Below are positions 1 to 8,673 of a stretch of 62,015 nucleotides of DNA, piece after piece. Location of the stretch: assembly GCA_040754315.1 (NCBI GenBank), contig JBFMCS010000044.1:1-62015 (forward strand), in the 5' to 3' direction. The translations under genes and the position numbers were made by a program. The stretch's first letter is position 1. Each line of letters starts with the position of its first letter. Source of the DNA: Bacillota bacterium. GTDB taxonomy: Bacteria > Bacillota > Sulfobacillia > DUSP01 > JBFMCS01. Below the pieces are notes generated by a model, which saw only the letters and a program-made list of their open reading frames with translations, was not told the DNA's origin and ran no database searches.

Positions 1-2
1 CT

Positions 3-113
3 GCTGAAGCGGAAAACCAGTTTGAGGATGCCACGAGTCTGCGCGGTGCGGCGGAAGTCCTGACCCGGTGGAGAGCCCAATTCTATTGGAAGAACCAGGC
101 CTCGCCGAGCTGA
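3..113 (+). CDS. C-terminal fragment of an unidentified protein, possibly a transposase tail
   Basis: An open frame enters from the left edge and stops at TGA 111-113, giving about 36 residues rich in charged and aromatic positions (ending WRAQFYWKNQASPS). The Trp/Arg-rich end and its position beside a broken transporter gene would fit the end of an insertion-sequence transposase, but no diagnostic motif is visible. The sequence from 114 to 251 between this frame and the broken symporter holds no gene that I can see. It does contain a small ACCTC/GAGGT hairpin near 140-156. Function not assigned. Confidence 0.25.
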   Translation, partial: AEAENQFEDATSLRGAAEVLTRWRAQFYWKNQASPS

Positions 114-251
114 ACAGATGCCGCCTTAACTAGCACTAACCTCGGACCGGGAGGTCTAATTCAGATGTCCCAGGAATCTTGCGAAAAAACTCGTCCCGCT
201 AAGGCAACGCAGGCCCTCTCGCTTTTACAGGAGATCTGGGACATTACCAAG

Positions 252-1109
252 TCAGAATGTTGAGAGCAACATTACCTGTATGAACTTCCCTGGGGTGGCA
301 CCTACTGTCGCGCTCAGAAAGTCGTAACCGAGGCATGAGATGTTTGTGCCAACGCGGCTATTATAGGGCCCAAACCCACCTAGCGCAGACACCGCGGCCA
401 GGGGAATTCCTATGATAACAAAGACCATGATGGTCCCTTGCAAGACATCCGTCAAGGATACGGCAAGGAACCCTCCGGCGAGGGTATACAGCACTATGAT
501 GCCAAAACCCACCAGGACTCCAGCTATGTAAGGCATTTCAAAGACCTGAGCCATGAATATGCCAGCCCCAGCCATTGGGGCGGCTATATAAGCGGTCACG
601 AAAAACAACATCGGGATCGCCGAAATGCCCTGGATCAGCGGTCTGGTGTCACGGAACCTGTCGGAGAAGAATTCGGGGTATGTCAGAGACTCCGTGTGCT
701 GGCTGTAGCGGTAGAGTCGCCTGTAGACTATGAGCCATTGGATTACGTAGAAGCCGACTCCGGTGACTATCATCCATGCCGATGCTAGTCCATATCGATA
801 GGCAATGCCCGGAGCCTCCAAGAACACCCAAGCGCTAACGGCACTAGCATTGGAACTAATGGACACCGTCCAGGCGCCCAGCTTCTTGCTGCCAATTACG
901 AAGTCCTTAAGGGACACAGTCTTTCGATACCCGTAGTACCCGAGCGCTGCAACGCCCACAAGATAGAGGAGAAAAATGGTGACCTCGACACGCACCGCCA
1001 TCCCTCCCTCCCAATCTTGTGTGAAATACCATACCAGTGCAGCCACAGAGAAGCAGATGGGAAGCCCAAAAAGCAGAAACAAGGCGAGCAGGGAAGGGGA
1101 TTCCATCAT
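252..1109 (-). pseudogene. Sodium:solute symporter (SSS/PutP family), truncated at the 3' end
   Basis: This encodes about 285 residues of a sodium-coupled solute transporter of the inner membrane. Hydrophobic helices begin at once (LLALFLLFGLPICFSVAALV) and the family's early conserved stretch follows (GSKKLGAW, then SSNASAVSAWVFLEAPG). SSS proteins are normally about 480-550 residues with 13 or so helices, so roughly the last 40 percent is missing. No continuation is visible in any frame of 1-251. The start is the ATG at 1109, which follows an AAGGAGGG site; residues encoded upstream of it do not fit the family. It diverges from the aconitase operon and may once have imported that operon's substrate, probably a carboxylate. 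It is likely non-functional unless the short form has a new role. Confidence 0.7.
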
Positions 1110-1241
1110 ACGCCAACCCTCCTTTCTATATGGATTTAGAAAGGGGATCTGCGTTTTACAGTTGATGACCTCAGCGAAAATCTTTTTGTCTAGCGCGCCA
1201 CGCAACAGGAGGATTTCTGAAGTGCATGAAGAAACTTGCAG

Positions 1242-1256
1242 TGTATACTGTATACA
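1242..1256. promoter_or_regulatory. Perfect 15-bp palindrome, probable GntR-family operator
   Basis: TGTATAC, one central T, then GTATACA form a perfect inverted repeat in the spacer between the divergent symporter remnant and the aconitase operon. TGTATACA-type half sites are typical of FadR/FCD-type GntR regulators of carboxylate and sugar-acid genes. That is family knowledge, not proof. A -10-like TACAAT overlaps its right arm. No GntR gene lies in the window, so the regulator would be encoded elsewhere. Confidence 0.5.
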
Positions 1257-1344
1257 ATAACCAGTGGTAACAGTTTATACCTAAAGAATTTTTCTTTTCG
1301 GAGACCATTGTCAGGAGGCGCACGCTTACAGGAGGGATGGTTTC

Positions 1345-2595
1345 GTGGCTGGTACATTGGCTGAAAGGATCATAGAACGAAAGGTTGGTCGCAAGGTTAC
1401 ACCCGGGGAAATAGTTGTAGTGGAAGTGGATCTCTGCTACCTACAAGACGGAACTGGGCCTCTCACGGTTAGGCAAATGGCCAAACTCGGGGAAGAGGCA
1501 ATTTGGGACTCATCCAAGGCAGCAGTGTTTATAGACCACGCGTCTCCTAGCTGTCACAAGGCCCTCTCCAACGACCACGCCCTCCTGAGAAAGTTCGCCA
1601 AGAGGACCGGAGTCCGGCTATATGACGTTGGCGATGGTATTTGCCACCAACTGGCATGCGAAGAACTGATCAAGCCAGCACAGATTGTGATAGGGGCAGA
1701 CTCGCACACCTGCATGGGTGGTGCGTTAGGTGCCCTTTCTACGGGCATGGGTTCCACGGATGTTGCCGTTATCCTGGCACATGGGAAGACTTGGCTCAGG
1801 GTGCCCGAGACCCTGCGGGTAAGAGTGACTGGTGCTTTTTCCGACGGAGTTTTTGCCAAGGACCTTATGCTTCATCTCATAGGTATGATCGGGGCAGACG
1901 GTGCCACGTACAAGTCTCTGGAATTCTGCGGGTCAGGGGTTAATCACCTGACCATGGAGGACCGGCTTACCATCGCTAACATGGCAGTGGAATGTGGAGC
2001 CAAGGCGGGTCTGTTTCCTTCAGACGAAATAACCGAGCGATACTTAGCGTCAATGGGGCGAAAAGAAGACTACGCTCCGCTCTCATCCGAAGAGTGTCCT
2101 GTCGATCAGGAGATAGAAGTCAACCTAGCTGAACTGGGGCCCACAATCGCGGTTCCTCATACCGTAGACAGTGCCAAACCCATAGATGAGGTTGCTGGAA
2201 TACCCATTGACCAAGTAGTGGTAGGTACCTGCACAAATGGAAGGGAAGGAGATCTTGCCACATTGGCTCGCTTTCTCAAGGGCAAGAGAGTCCATCCAAA
2301 CACAAGGTTGCTTGTCATCCCGGCCTCCAGACGCGTCTACCTCAATGCTGTAACCGATGGCATAGTTGAGGTCCTGCTACAGGCAGGTGCTGCAGTAATA
2401 TCTCCCACATGTGGACCCTGTCTAGGGCTTCACGCGGGCATTCTCGGAGATGGCGAAAAGTGCTTGAGTACCCAGAACAGAAACTTCAAGGGGCGAATGG
2501 GCAATCCAGAATCTGAGGTATACTTGGCGTCTCCAGCAGTGGCCGCGGTAACAGCCATTAATGGACGGATTTCAGACCCCAGGGAGGTGAAGTAG
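1345..2595 (+). CDS. Aconitase-superfamily hydro-lyase, large subunit (LeuC/HacA type)
   Basis: This is the large subunit of a two-subunit [4Fe-4S] dehydratase that moves a hydroxyl group between adjacent carbons of a di- or tricarboxylic acid. The three cluster cysteines are present: C296 in GTCTNGR, and C356 and C359 in PTCGPCLG. Conserved active-site stretches HASPSCHK-like (residues ~64-71) and IGADSHTCMGG (~116) are also seen. At 416 residues it has the normal length of the LeuC/homoaconitase-like branch. GTG 1345 is preceded by AGGAGGG. The small subunit gene follows with no gap. Neighbouring isocitrate dehydrogenase and PrpF genes point to aconitate/isocitrate chemistry rather than leucine synthesis; no leuA or leuB is present. 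Confidence 0.88.
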   Translation: MAGTLAERIIERKVGRKVTPGEIVVVEVDLCYLQDGTGPLTVRQMAKLGEEAIWDSSKAAVFIDHASPSCHKALSNDHALLRKFAKRTGVRLYDVGDGICHQLACEELIKPAQIVIGADSHTCMGGALGALSTGMGSTDVAVILAHGKTWLRVPETLRVRVTGAFSDGVFAKDLMLHLIGMIGADGATYKSLEFCGSGVNHLTMEDRLTIANMAVECGAKAGLFPSDEITERYLASMGRKEDYAPLSSEECPVDQEIEVNLAELGPTIAVPHTVDSAKPIDEVAGIPIDQVVVGTCTNGREGDLATLARFLKGKRVHPNTRLLVIPASRRVYLNAVTDGIVEVLLQAGAAVISPTCGPCLGLHAGILGDGEKCLSTQNRNFKGRMGNPESEVYLASPAVAAVTAINGRISDPREVK

Positions 2596-3099
2596 GTGAT
2601 TATCGCAGGAAGGGCCTGGAAGTTCGGCGACGACATCAGCACAGATCTTATTGCACCTGGTAGGTATTTCCACCTGAGATCCAATATGGAGGAGTTCGCC
2701 AAGCACGTTTTCGAGGACGCGAACCCCGATTTCGCCACGGAGGTGAAGGCGGGAGACTTCGTGGTAGCCGGCAAGAATTTTGGGCTTGGGTCAAGTCGAG
2801 AGCATGCACCGCTATTGATCAAAATGGCTGGAGTGAGTGCCATTATTGCCAAATCCGTGGCCAGGATATTCTTCAGAAACGCCATCAACCTCGGGCTTCC
2901 CGTGTTGATATGCGACACTGATTCCATAGAGGAAGGGGCTCAGTTAGAGGCGGACCTGGTAAAGGGGATCCTGAGAGTGATACCCGATGGGCAACCCATC
3001 ACTTTTACGGCTCTTCCAGACGTCATGCTAAAAATACTGAACGATGGCGGGCTCATTGATCACATGAAGAAACACAAGGGTTTCGCGCTGAGCGACTAA
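2596..3099 (+). CDS. Aconitase-superfamily hydro-lyase, small subunit (LeuD/HacB type)
   Basis: This swivel-domain partner of the preceding subunit has 167 residues. It begins with the typical [15 protein letters not shown] and carries [14 protein letters not shown], the active-site loop whose SSRE serine and arginine bind substrate. The specificity loop after IAPGRY reads YFHLRS. It keeps an arginine at about the place where homoaconitase-type enzymes have one for a gamma carboxylate, whereas isopropylmalate isomerases carry hydrophobic residues. This favours a tricarboxylate substrate (inference from family knowledge). The GTG start directly abuts the large-subunit stop, so the two are translationally coupled. 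Confidence 0.88.
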   Translation: MIIAGRAWKFGDDISTDLIAPGRYFHLRSNMEEFAKHVFEDANPDFATEVKAGDFVVAGKNFGLGSSREHAPLLIKMAGVSAIIAKSVARIFFRNAINLGLPVLICDTDSIEEGAQLEADLVKGILRVIPDGQPITFTALPDVMLKILNDGGLIDHMKKHKGFALSD

Positions 3100-3121
3100 A
3101 CAATCTTGGGAGGGAGTTCCA

Positions 3122-4348
3122 GTGACTGCTTCTAATGGAGAGAAGATATCCGTAGAACAAGGGGCCCTTAAGGTGCCCGACAATGTCATCATCCCCTATA
3201 TAGAAGGTGATGGCGTAGGGCCCGGCATATGGGCTGCATCCAAGAAGGTTTTCGACGCTGCGGTTCTTAGGAGGTACGGGAACTCCCGAAGCGTGGTGTG
3301 GACGGAGGTGCTTGCGGGTGAGAAGGCCTACGAGGCCACCGGACAATGGCTCCCGCAGAGCACTCTAGATACCGTTGTGGAACACACGGTGACCATTAAG
3401 GGACCCCTTACTACCCCGGTTGGCGGTGGGTTTAGAAGCCTGAATGTGACTATTCGACAAGTGTTAGACCTTTATGCATGCATACGTCCGGTGCGGTGGA
3501 TTAAGGGCGTGCCAGCTCCAGTCAAGAATCCCGAGCACATGAATGTGGTCATCTTCAGAGAAAACACGGAGGATGTCTACGCAGGGTTGGAGTGGACCGC
3601 CGATAGCAAAGACGCCGCAGATATCCGGAAGTTCTTGAAGGAACGGTTCGGCGTGAAGCTTACCGATGACACGGCAATTGGCCTAAAGCCCATGAGCAAA
3701 TGGGCAAGTCAACGTCTGATTAGGAAAGCCGTGAACTACGCTATCAGCAACGATCGCCGTAGCGTCACACTGGTACACAAGGGTAACATTATGAAGTATA
3801 CCGAAGGTGCGTTTAGGGATTGGGGTTACCAGTTGGCCAAGCAAGAATTTGGTTTCCGAACCCTTACTGAGGAGGAACTCTTTGGCGAGTTTGAGGGAAA
3901 GGCTCCCGATGGAAAGGTAATCATCAAAGATAGGATTGCCGACAATATGCTGCAACAGCTCCTTACCCGAACGAGAGACTACGATATTCTGGCCATGCCC
4001 AACCTCAACGGGGACTACTTTTCCGACGCGGCCGCTGCTCAAGTAGGCGGGCTGGGCATGGCTCCTGGGGCCAACATTGGTGACAGGATCGCGGTCTTCG
4101 AAGCCACTCACGGGACGGCTCCCAAGTATGCGGGAATGGACATGGTCAACCCCTGTTCACTTATTCTTTCAGGGGTGATGATGTTTGAGTACTTGGGATG
4201 GGGGGAAGTTGGGGACACGATCACAGATGCGGTTGAGAAGACCATTTCCCAGGGTGTAGTCACGTACGACCTAGCCAGGATGCTAGAGGATGGCCATGAG
4301 GTCAGTACCTCAGCATTTGCCCAGGCCGTTGTGGACAACATGGACTAG
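3122..4348 (+). CDS. icd: Isocitrate dehydrogenase, NADP-type
   Basis: This enzyme oxidatively decarboxylates isocitrate to 2-oxoglutarate in the cytoplasm. The 408 residues match bacterial Icd throughout: [10 protein letters not shown] at the N terminus, the substrate/phosphorylation loop [11 protein letters not shown] (S106, N108), the following R-containing [11 protein letters not shown], metal-binding [11 protein letters not shown], and HGTAPKYAG. The Lys-Tyr pair in that last motif is the usual mark of NADP+ preference. GTG 3122 follows GGGAGGG. Its place directly after the two hydratase subunits suggests that they deliver isocitrate to it. A role as isopropylmalate dehydrogenase is unlikely given the S-x-N-x-x-x-R loop. 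Confidence 0.9.
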   Translation: MTASNGEKISVEQGALKVPDNVIIPYIEGDGVGPGIWAASKKVFDAAVLRRYGNSRSVVWTEVLAGEKAYEATGQWLPQSTLDTVVEHTVTIKGPLTTPVGGGFRSLNVTIRQVLDLYACIRPVRWIKGVPAPVKNPEHMNVVIFRENTEDVYAGLEWTADSKDAADIRKFLKERFGVKLTDDTAIGLKPMSKWASQRLIRKAVNYAISNDRRSVTLVHKGNIMKYTEGAFRDWGYQLAKQEFGFRTLTEEELFGEFEGKAPDGKVIIKDRIADNMLQQLLTRTRDYDILAMPNLNGDYFSDAAAAQVGGLGMAPGANIGDRIAVFEATHGTAPKYAGMDMVNPCSLILSGVMMFEYLGWGEVGDTITDAVEKTISQGVVTYDLARMLEDGHEVSTSAFAQAVVDNMD

Positions 4349-4366
4349 AACTGTGAGGTGAGACCC

Positions 4367-5515
4367 ATGTATCGGAAGGTGCCATGCTGCATCTACCGGG
4401 GGGGAACCAGCAAGGGCGTGTTGTTCCATGACAGGGACCTTCCTCAAGAAAGGGCCTTACGGGATCAGGTAATCCTGGCGGCCTTCGGAAGCCCAGATTC
4501 GAGGCAGATTGATGGGCTGGGAGGAGCCGATTCCCTTACAAGTAAGACGGCCATCGTTGGCCCCCCCACGACGAATGCCGATGTGGACTATACCTTTGGC
4601 CAAGTTAGCATAACGGCCCCGCTGGTCGACTATGGCAGCAACTGTGGAAATATCTCCTCCGCCGTGGGGCCGTTTGCCATAGATGAGGGGCTTGTCCCGG
4701 CCTCGGAGCCGGTCACGAAAGTGCGGATCCATAACACCAACAGCAGGAAGATCATTGTCGCGGAGGTTCCGACTCAGGACGGCATGCCAGTCTGTGTTGG
4801 AGACTACGCCATTTCCGGGGTTCCTGGCACTGGTGCCAAGATAACCCTGGACTTCTTGGATTCTGGTGGAGCCGTCACTGGAAGGTTGCTTCCTACCGGA
4901 CAACCCAGAGACGTGCTGGACCTGGGGCACCTGGGGAAGTTTGAGGTATCAGTGGTCGATGCGGCTACTGCAGTTGTGTTTGTCAAGGCGAAGGACCTTG
5001 GGCTGACTGGAACCGAAACCCCAAACAGGATAAACGCCGATCAGGCGCTCTTGGCTCTCCTTGAGGCCATAAGGGGTGCGGCAGCTGTATTGGTAGGCAA
5101 GGCCCGGGAACCGGAAGAGGCCGCCAAGAAGAGCCCCTCTGTGCCCAAGATAGCCTTTGTGGGACCGCCCGCCTCCTATGAGACAGCCTCAGGCGAAACG
5201 GTCCAAGAGAACAGCATTGACGTGGTAAGTAGGATCATGTCCATGCAGAAGGCCCACAAGGCCTATGCCGTCACAGGGGCAATATGCACTGCGGCCGCAG
5301 CCAGTCTTGAGGGAACAGTGGTGAGCGAGGTCCTGGAGTCCTTCAAGGGCGATGAGGTCAGGTTAGGACACGCTGGGGGAACCCTGTCAGTTGAGATTTC
5401 CATAGAGGACGTAAGCGGAGAAATGGTTCTAAGAAGAGCGGCCTTGGGCCGCACCGCCAGGAGAATAATGGAGGGGTACGTCTACGTGCCAAACAGACTC
5501 TTCTCTCAAGCGTAG
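4367..5515 (+). CDS. PrpF-family isomerase (aconitate / methylaconitate type)
   Basis: PrpF-family enzymes shift double bonds or interconvert cis/trans forms of aconitate-like acids by proton transfer, without cofactor. The family opening VPCCIYRGGTSKG is at residues ~5-17, K60 lies in DSLTSKTAIV, and C93 lies in SNCGNISSAVGPFA, the region holding the catalytic cysteine in PrpF. The 382-residue length is typical. I chose ATG 4367 because GAGGTGAG sits just upstream; an in-frame GTG at 4358 lies within that site. In this context trans- to cis-aconitate (or 2-methylaconitate) isomerisation feeding the hydratase is the natural guess. Members acting on 4-oxalomesaconate (GalD type) also exist. 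Confidence 0.85.
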   Translation: MYRKVPCCIYRGGTSKGVLFHDRDLPQERALRDQVILAAFGSPDSRQIDGLGGADSLTSKTAIVGPPTTNADVDYTFGQVSITAPLVDYGSNCGNISSAVGPFAIDEGLVPASEPVTKVRIHNTNSRKIIVAEVPTQDGMPVCVGDYAISGVPGTGAKITLDFLDSGGAVTGRLLPTGQPRDVLDLGHLGKFEVSVVDAATAVVFVKAKDLGLTGTETPNRINADQALLALLEAIRGAAAVLVGKAREPEEAAKKSPSVPKIAFVGPPASYETASGETVQENSIDVVSRIMSMQKAHKAYAVTGAICTAAAASLEGTVVSEVLESFKGDEVRLGHAGGTLSVEISIEDVSGEMVLRRAALGRTARRIMEGYVYVPNRLFSQA

Positions 5516-5542
5516 GCGTTAGACTCTGGAGGTGTACTCGCC

Positions 5543-7168
5543 TTGCCATATCCACCAATTCTACAGGAGACCATAGCCCGTCTTGAACAGACACGGCAGG
5601 CTCGGCTTGAACAGAAGATCCCCAGGCTCAGCGCTGAAGGAAAACAAGAGTTACTTAGTCATTTCCACCCAGATTTCGACCCAAGGGGCATGAGGACCCT
5701 CGCGGTGGGGAACAACGCTGGAAGCAAGGTACCGCTGGAGGTAGCTGACATACTCGAAGCCTACAGCTGGATTGATCCTCAAGGCTACGATGTAGATGCC
5801 TGCGACATTTCCACAGATATGCTGGTGATCGGGGGAGGAGGCGGAGGAGCGACCGCAGCCTTAGTAGCTCAGGCGAACGGAGCCAATGTGGTCTTGGCGA
5901 CCAAACTCAGGCTGGGAGACTCCAATACCGTGATGGCTGAGGGGGGAATAGCAGCAGCCACCAAGCCATCCGACACTCCGGTTATGCACTACGTGGACAC
6001 CATGGGGGGAGGCCGTTACGCCAACTCGCCAGAGCTCGTTAAGACTCTCGTTCATGATGCTCCCCTAATAGTGAAGTGGCTTAAGGGGCTCGGAGTCATG
6101 TTTGACCAGGAGAGTGACGGTACGATCGTGACCTCCTTCGCTGGAGGCCATTCCCGCCGGCGAGTTCATTCCTGCAAGGACTTCAGCGGTCTTGAGATGA
6201 TGAGGGTCCTTAGGGATGAGATCTGGAACAAGGGTATCACTGTGGTAGAGTTCTCCCCCGCAGTTGACCTGGTTCTGGACGAGAACGGACATTGCGCTGG
6301 CGCCATACTACAGAATCTAGAAACGGGCAACTTCATCACAGTGAGAGCAGGAGCCGTCATTCTGGCCACAGGCGGACTGGGTCGCCTCCACATCCGTTCC
6401 TTCCCTACAACGAACCACTACGGGGCGACCGCCGATGGACTTGCCATCGCGTACAGAGCTGGAGCTAGCGTGCTAGACATGGATTCTGTTCAATACCACC
6501 CCACGGGTGTTGCCTGGCCCGAACAGATGCTGGGCAATCTGGTCACCGAGGCTCTGAGGGGCAACGGCGCCCACCTGGTAAACGTGCAGGGAAATAGGTT
6601 CATCAATGAGCTGGAGACCCGTGACACAACCTCCTCTGCCATAATCAGGGAATGCGTCGATAGGAACCTTGGTGTTGTTGCTCCTAGTGGTCAGAAGGGA
6701 GTCTGGCTCGATGTTCCTGTAATAGACATGATTGGACCTGAAGGTACCATACAACGCCTGTTCGCCGGTATAGTCGGAAGGTTTCTCCGGTACGGAATAG
6801 ATGTGAAAAAGGAGCCCATTCTCGTATTTCCTACGCAGCATTACCAGAATGGCGGCCTGAAGATTAGCGGAGATGGCCTGACTGATGTTCCGGGTTTGTT
6901 TGCGGCGGGTGAGGTGTCTGGTGGCGTACACGGCAGGAATCGCTTGGGCGGGAACTCACTGGTTGACATCTTCGTGTTTGGAAGAAGGGCCGGGTTAAGC
7001 GCAGTTGACTGGACGGCGAAGAATGTCGTGGGCCTGCCTACCCTGGAGCACGTGAGGAGGCACCACAAGGAGCTCGAGACGCTTGGGGTGGGTCGGCAGA
7101 GGAGGTCCCCTAGGATTTTGCCGGACTACACTCGAGCTGGACTCAACAAGATAAATCAGGCAATTTGA
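5543..7168 (+). CDS. FAD-dependent fumarate reductase/succinate dehydrogenase-type flavoprotein
   Basis: This is a 541-residue flavoprotein of the FrdA/SdhA/NadB family. After a ~90-residue N-terminal extension of unknown role comes the dinucleotide-binding loop VIGGGGGGATAA, then SNTVMAEGGIAA, QYHPTG, R360 in the catalytic ETRDTTSSA stretch, and the C-terminal FAGEV-like AAGEVSGGVHGRNRLGG. It should oxidise or reduce a carbon-carbon bond next to carboxylates. No iron-sulfur or membrane-anchor subunit is encoded beside it, so a soluble enzyme is likely. In this operon, a tricarballylate dehydrogenase-like (TcuA-like) or aconitate reductase activity is an attractive inference. The start is TTG 5543 after GGAGGTG. 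Confidence 0.82.
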   Translation: MPYPPILQETIARLEQTRQARLEQKIPRLSAEGKQELLSHFHPDFDPRGMRTLAVGNNAGSKVPLEVADILEAYSWIDPQGYDVDACDISTDMLVIGGGGGGATAALVAQANGANVVLATKLRLGDSNTVMAEGGIAAATKPSDTPVMHYVDTMGGGRYANSPELVKTLVHDAPLIVKWLKGLGVMFDQESDGTIVTSFAGGHSRRRVHSCKDFSGLEMMRVLRDEIWNKGITVVEFSPAVDLVLDENGHCAGAILQNLETGNFITVRAGAVILATGGLGRLHIRSFPTTNHYGATADGLAIAYRAGASVLDMDSVQYHPTGVAWPEQMLGNLVTEALRGNGAHLVNVQGNRFINELETRDTTSSAIIRECVDRNLGVVAPSGQKGVWLDVPVIDMIGPEGTIQRLFAGIVGRFLRYGIDVKKEPILVFPTQHYQNGGLKISGDGLTDVPGLFAAGEVSGGVHGRNRLGGNSLVDIFVFGRRAGLSAVDWTAKNVVGLPTLEHVRRHHKELETLGVGRQRRSPRILPDYTRAGLNKINQAI

Positions 7169-7193
7169 ACCACATGTTTAGGGAGGGAAAGCC

Positions 7194-7547
7194 GTGAAGG
7201 CGAGAGTGTTTAAGATCGAGGAAGTCATGTGGGAAGAGCCACCCGAGCATTACAGTGCCTTCTCCAAATTGCTGGTCAACCCCAAGTCAGTCGGATCGAA
7301 GCACTTTGACTTCCGCATCTCCAGCTACCAACCCAAAGGCTATTGTTCTTGTCACGCCCACCAAGTGCAGGAACAAATCTATTACGTCCTACAAGGGAAA
7401 GGGATCATGGAGATGGACGACCTCAAAAAGGTTGTCGATCCTCACACGGTGATACACATACCCCCTGGGGTTAGACATGCTATCTATAACACCGGTCTGG
7501 AGGACCTAGTTTTTTTCGTCATAACTTCACCACCGGAAGATAAGTGA
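7194..7547 (+). CDS. Small single-domain cupin protein
   Basis: The 117 residues form one cupin barrel. Motif 1 reads CHAHQVQEQIYYVLQGKG, supplying two His and a Glu, and motif 2 is PPGVRHAIYN, with a fourth ligand His. It probably binds a divalent metal and may be an isomerase, decarboxylase or sensing domain; the sequence alone does not say which. GTG 7194 follows AGGGAGGG. It lies between the flavoprotein and an alcohol dehydrogenase. A similar but distinct cupin occurs at 19296 next to another zinc dehydrogenase, so the pairing recurs within this window. Confidence 0.75.
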   Translation: MKARVFKIEEVMWEEPPEHYSAFSKLLVNPKSVGSKHFDFRISSYQPKGYCSCHAHQVQEQIYYVLQGKGIMEMDDLKKVVDPHTVIHIPPGVRHAIYNTGLEDLVFFVITSPPEDK

Positions 7548-7560
7548 ACTGGAGGTCTTG

Positions 7561-8649
7561 ATGATGAAGGCACGGGCCGCGGTCTTGACTCAATTTGGTA
7601 AGCCCATGGAACACCGGGAATTCCAGTTGGTCGATCCGTGTCCCGGTGAGATAGTCGTGAAGATGGATATGGCGGGGGTGTGTGGCTCTGATCCCCATAT
7701 CTGGAGGGGACATCACCCCATGTCATGGGGCGCTCTCCCGTTGATCCTTGGCCACGAGAACGTCGGAAGGGTCTATGCCACAAGGCGGACTGGCAAAGGA
7801 GCACCCAAAGAAGGCGATAGGATAATGTGGCAAAGAAGCATCACCTGCGGTGGGTGCCACTACTGTCTTGTAGCCCGCAAGCCGTGGCTGTGCCAGGAGC
7901 GCACAGTATACGGGATCAACTACTCCAGTTCGGTTTCTCCGCATCTCAGAGGAGGCTATTCTGAGTTTGTCTACTTGAATCCCAAGACCCCTGTGATTGC
8001 ACTGCCAGACTCGGCAGATCCACAGCGGTTCGTGGCCGCAGGCTGTTCTGCTGATACAGCCCTTCATGCCGTTCAAGTGGCCGGACTGGGGCTTTCGGAG
8101 GACGTAGTAGTACTGGGCTGTGGCTCCGTTGGCTTGTGCACCATCGCCTACGTAAGCGCAACTGGTGCCAGATCCATAGTGGCCATTGACCTGAATGAGG
8201 GGAGACTGGACATGGCTCTAACCTTCGGAGCCACTGCCACCCTCAATGCCTCCCACACTACTCCAGAGGAACGCCAGGAGCACGTATACGCGAGGACGGA
8301 AGGGCTTGGTGCTTCAGTGGTGTTTGAGTGCAGCGGTTCCACCGGCGCCGCGGCCGAGGGGTTTAAGCTGGCCAGGAAGGGTGCCAGGTACGTTATGCCT
8401 GGTTTTGGGCATGACGGTGGAACGGACTTCACCGTGAGCGGCTGGTACGATATCACCTCCAAGGAGATTGAGCTTCGGGGTTGCTTCGCCGGGGACTTCA
8501 GGCATCTGGTGGAAGCCATCGATTTTATTGACCGATCTGACTGGCCATTCGAATGCCTGGTTACCCATCGATACACCCTGGACATGGCTAACGAGGCTCT
8601 TGCCTGCGTGGAACAGCGAAGGGCTATCAAGGCAGCCATTGTCTACTGA
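7561..8649 (+). CDS. Zinc-dependent medium-chain alcohol dehydrogenase
   Basis: This 362-residue NAD(P)-dependent dehydrogenase belongs to the MDR superfamily. Catalytic zinc ligands appear in GVCGSD and in GHENVGR. The structural-zinc loop is present (CGGCHYC followed by WLC). The nucleotide-binding glycine motif is VLGCGSVGLC (~residues 180-190) with an acidic residue after the second strand (AIDLNEG), which favours NAD+. It follows the cupin by 13 bases with GGAGG ahead of ATG 7561; ATG 7564 is equally possible. Likely job: interconvert an aldehyde or ketone with its alcohol in the pathway of this operon, perhaps on the product of the next gene's ThDP enzyme. Substrate unknown. Confidence 0.85.
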   Translation: MMKARAAVLTQFGKPMEHREFQLVDPCPGEIVVKMDMAGVCGSDPHIWRGHHPMSWGALPLILGHENVGRVYATRRTGKGAPKEGDRIMWQRSITCGGCHYCLVARKPWLCQERTVYGINYSSSVSPHLRGGYSEFVYLNPKTPVIALPDSADPQRFVAAGCSADTALHAVQVAGLGLSEDVVVLGCGSVGLCTIAYVSATGARSIVAIDLNEGRLDMALTFGATATLNASHTTPEERQEHVYARTEGLGASVVFECSGSTGAAAEGFKLARKGARYVMPGFGHDGGTDFTVSGWYDITSKEIELRGCFAGDFRHLVEAIDFIDRSDWPFECLVTHRYTLDMANEALACVEQRRAIKAAIVY

Positions 8650-8673
8650 AGGATTACTAAGGAGTGAGGACTT

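Noticed and set aside
3122-4348. Isocitrate dehydrogenase as a leuB-type isopropylmalate dehydrogenase, because leuC/leuD-like genes precede it
   Set aside because: The RSLNVTIR substrate loop and HGTAPKYAG cofactor motif are those of NADP-type isocitrate dehydrogenase, and the length also fits Icd.
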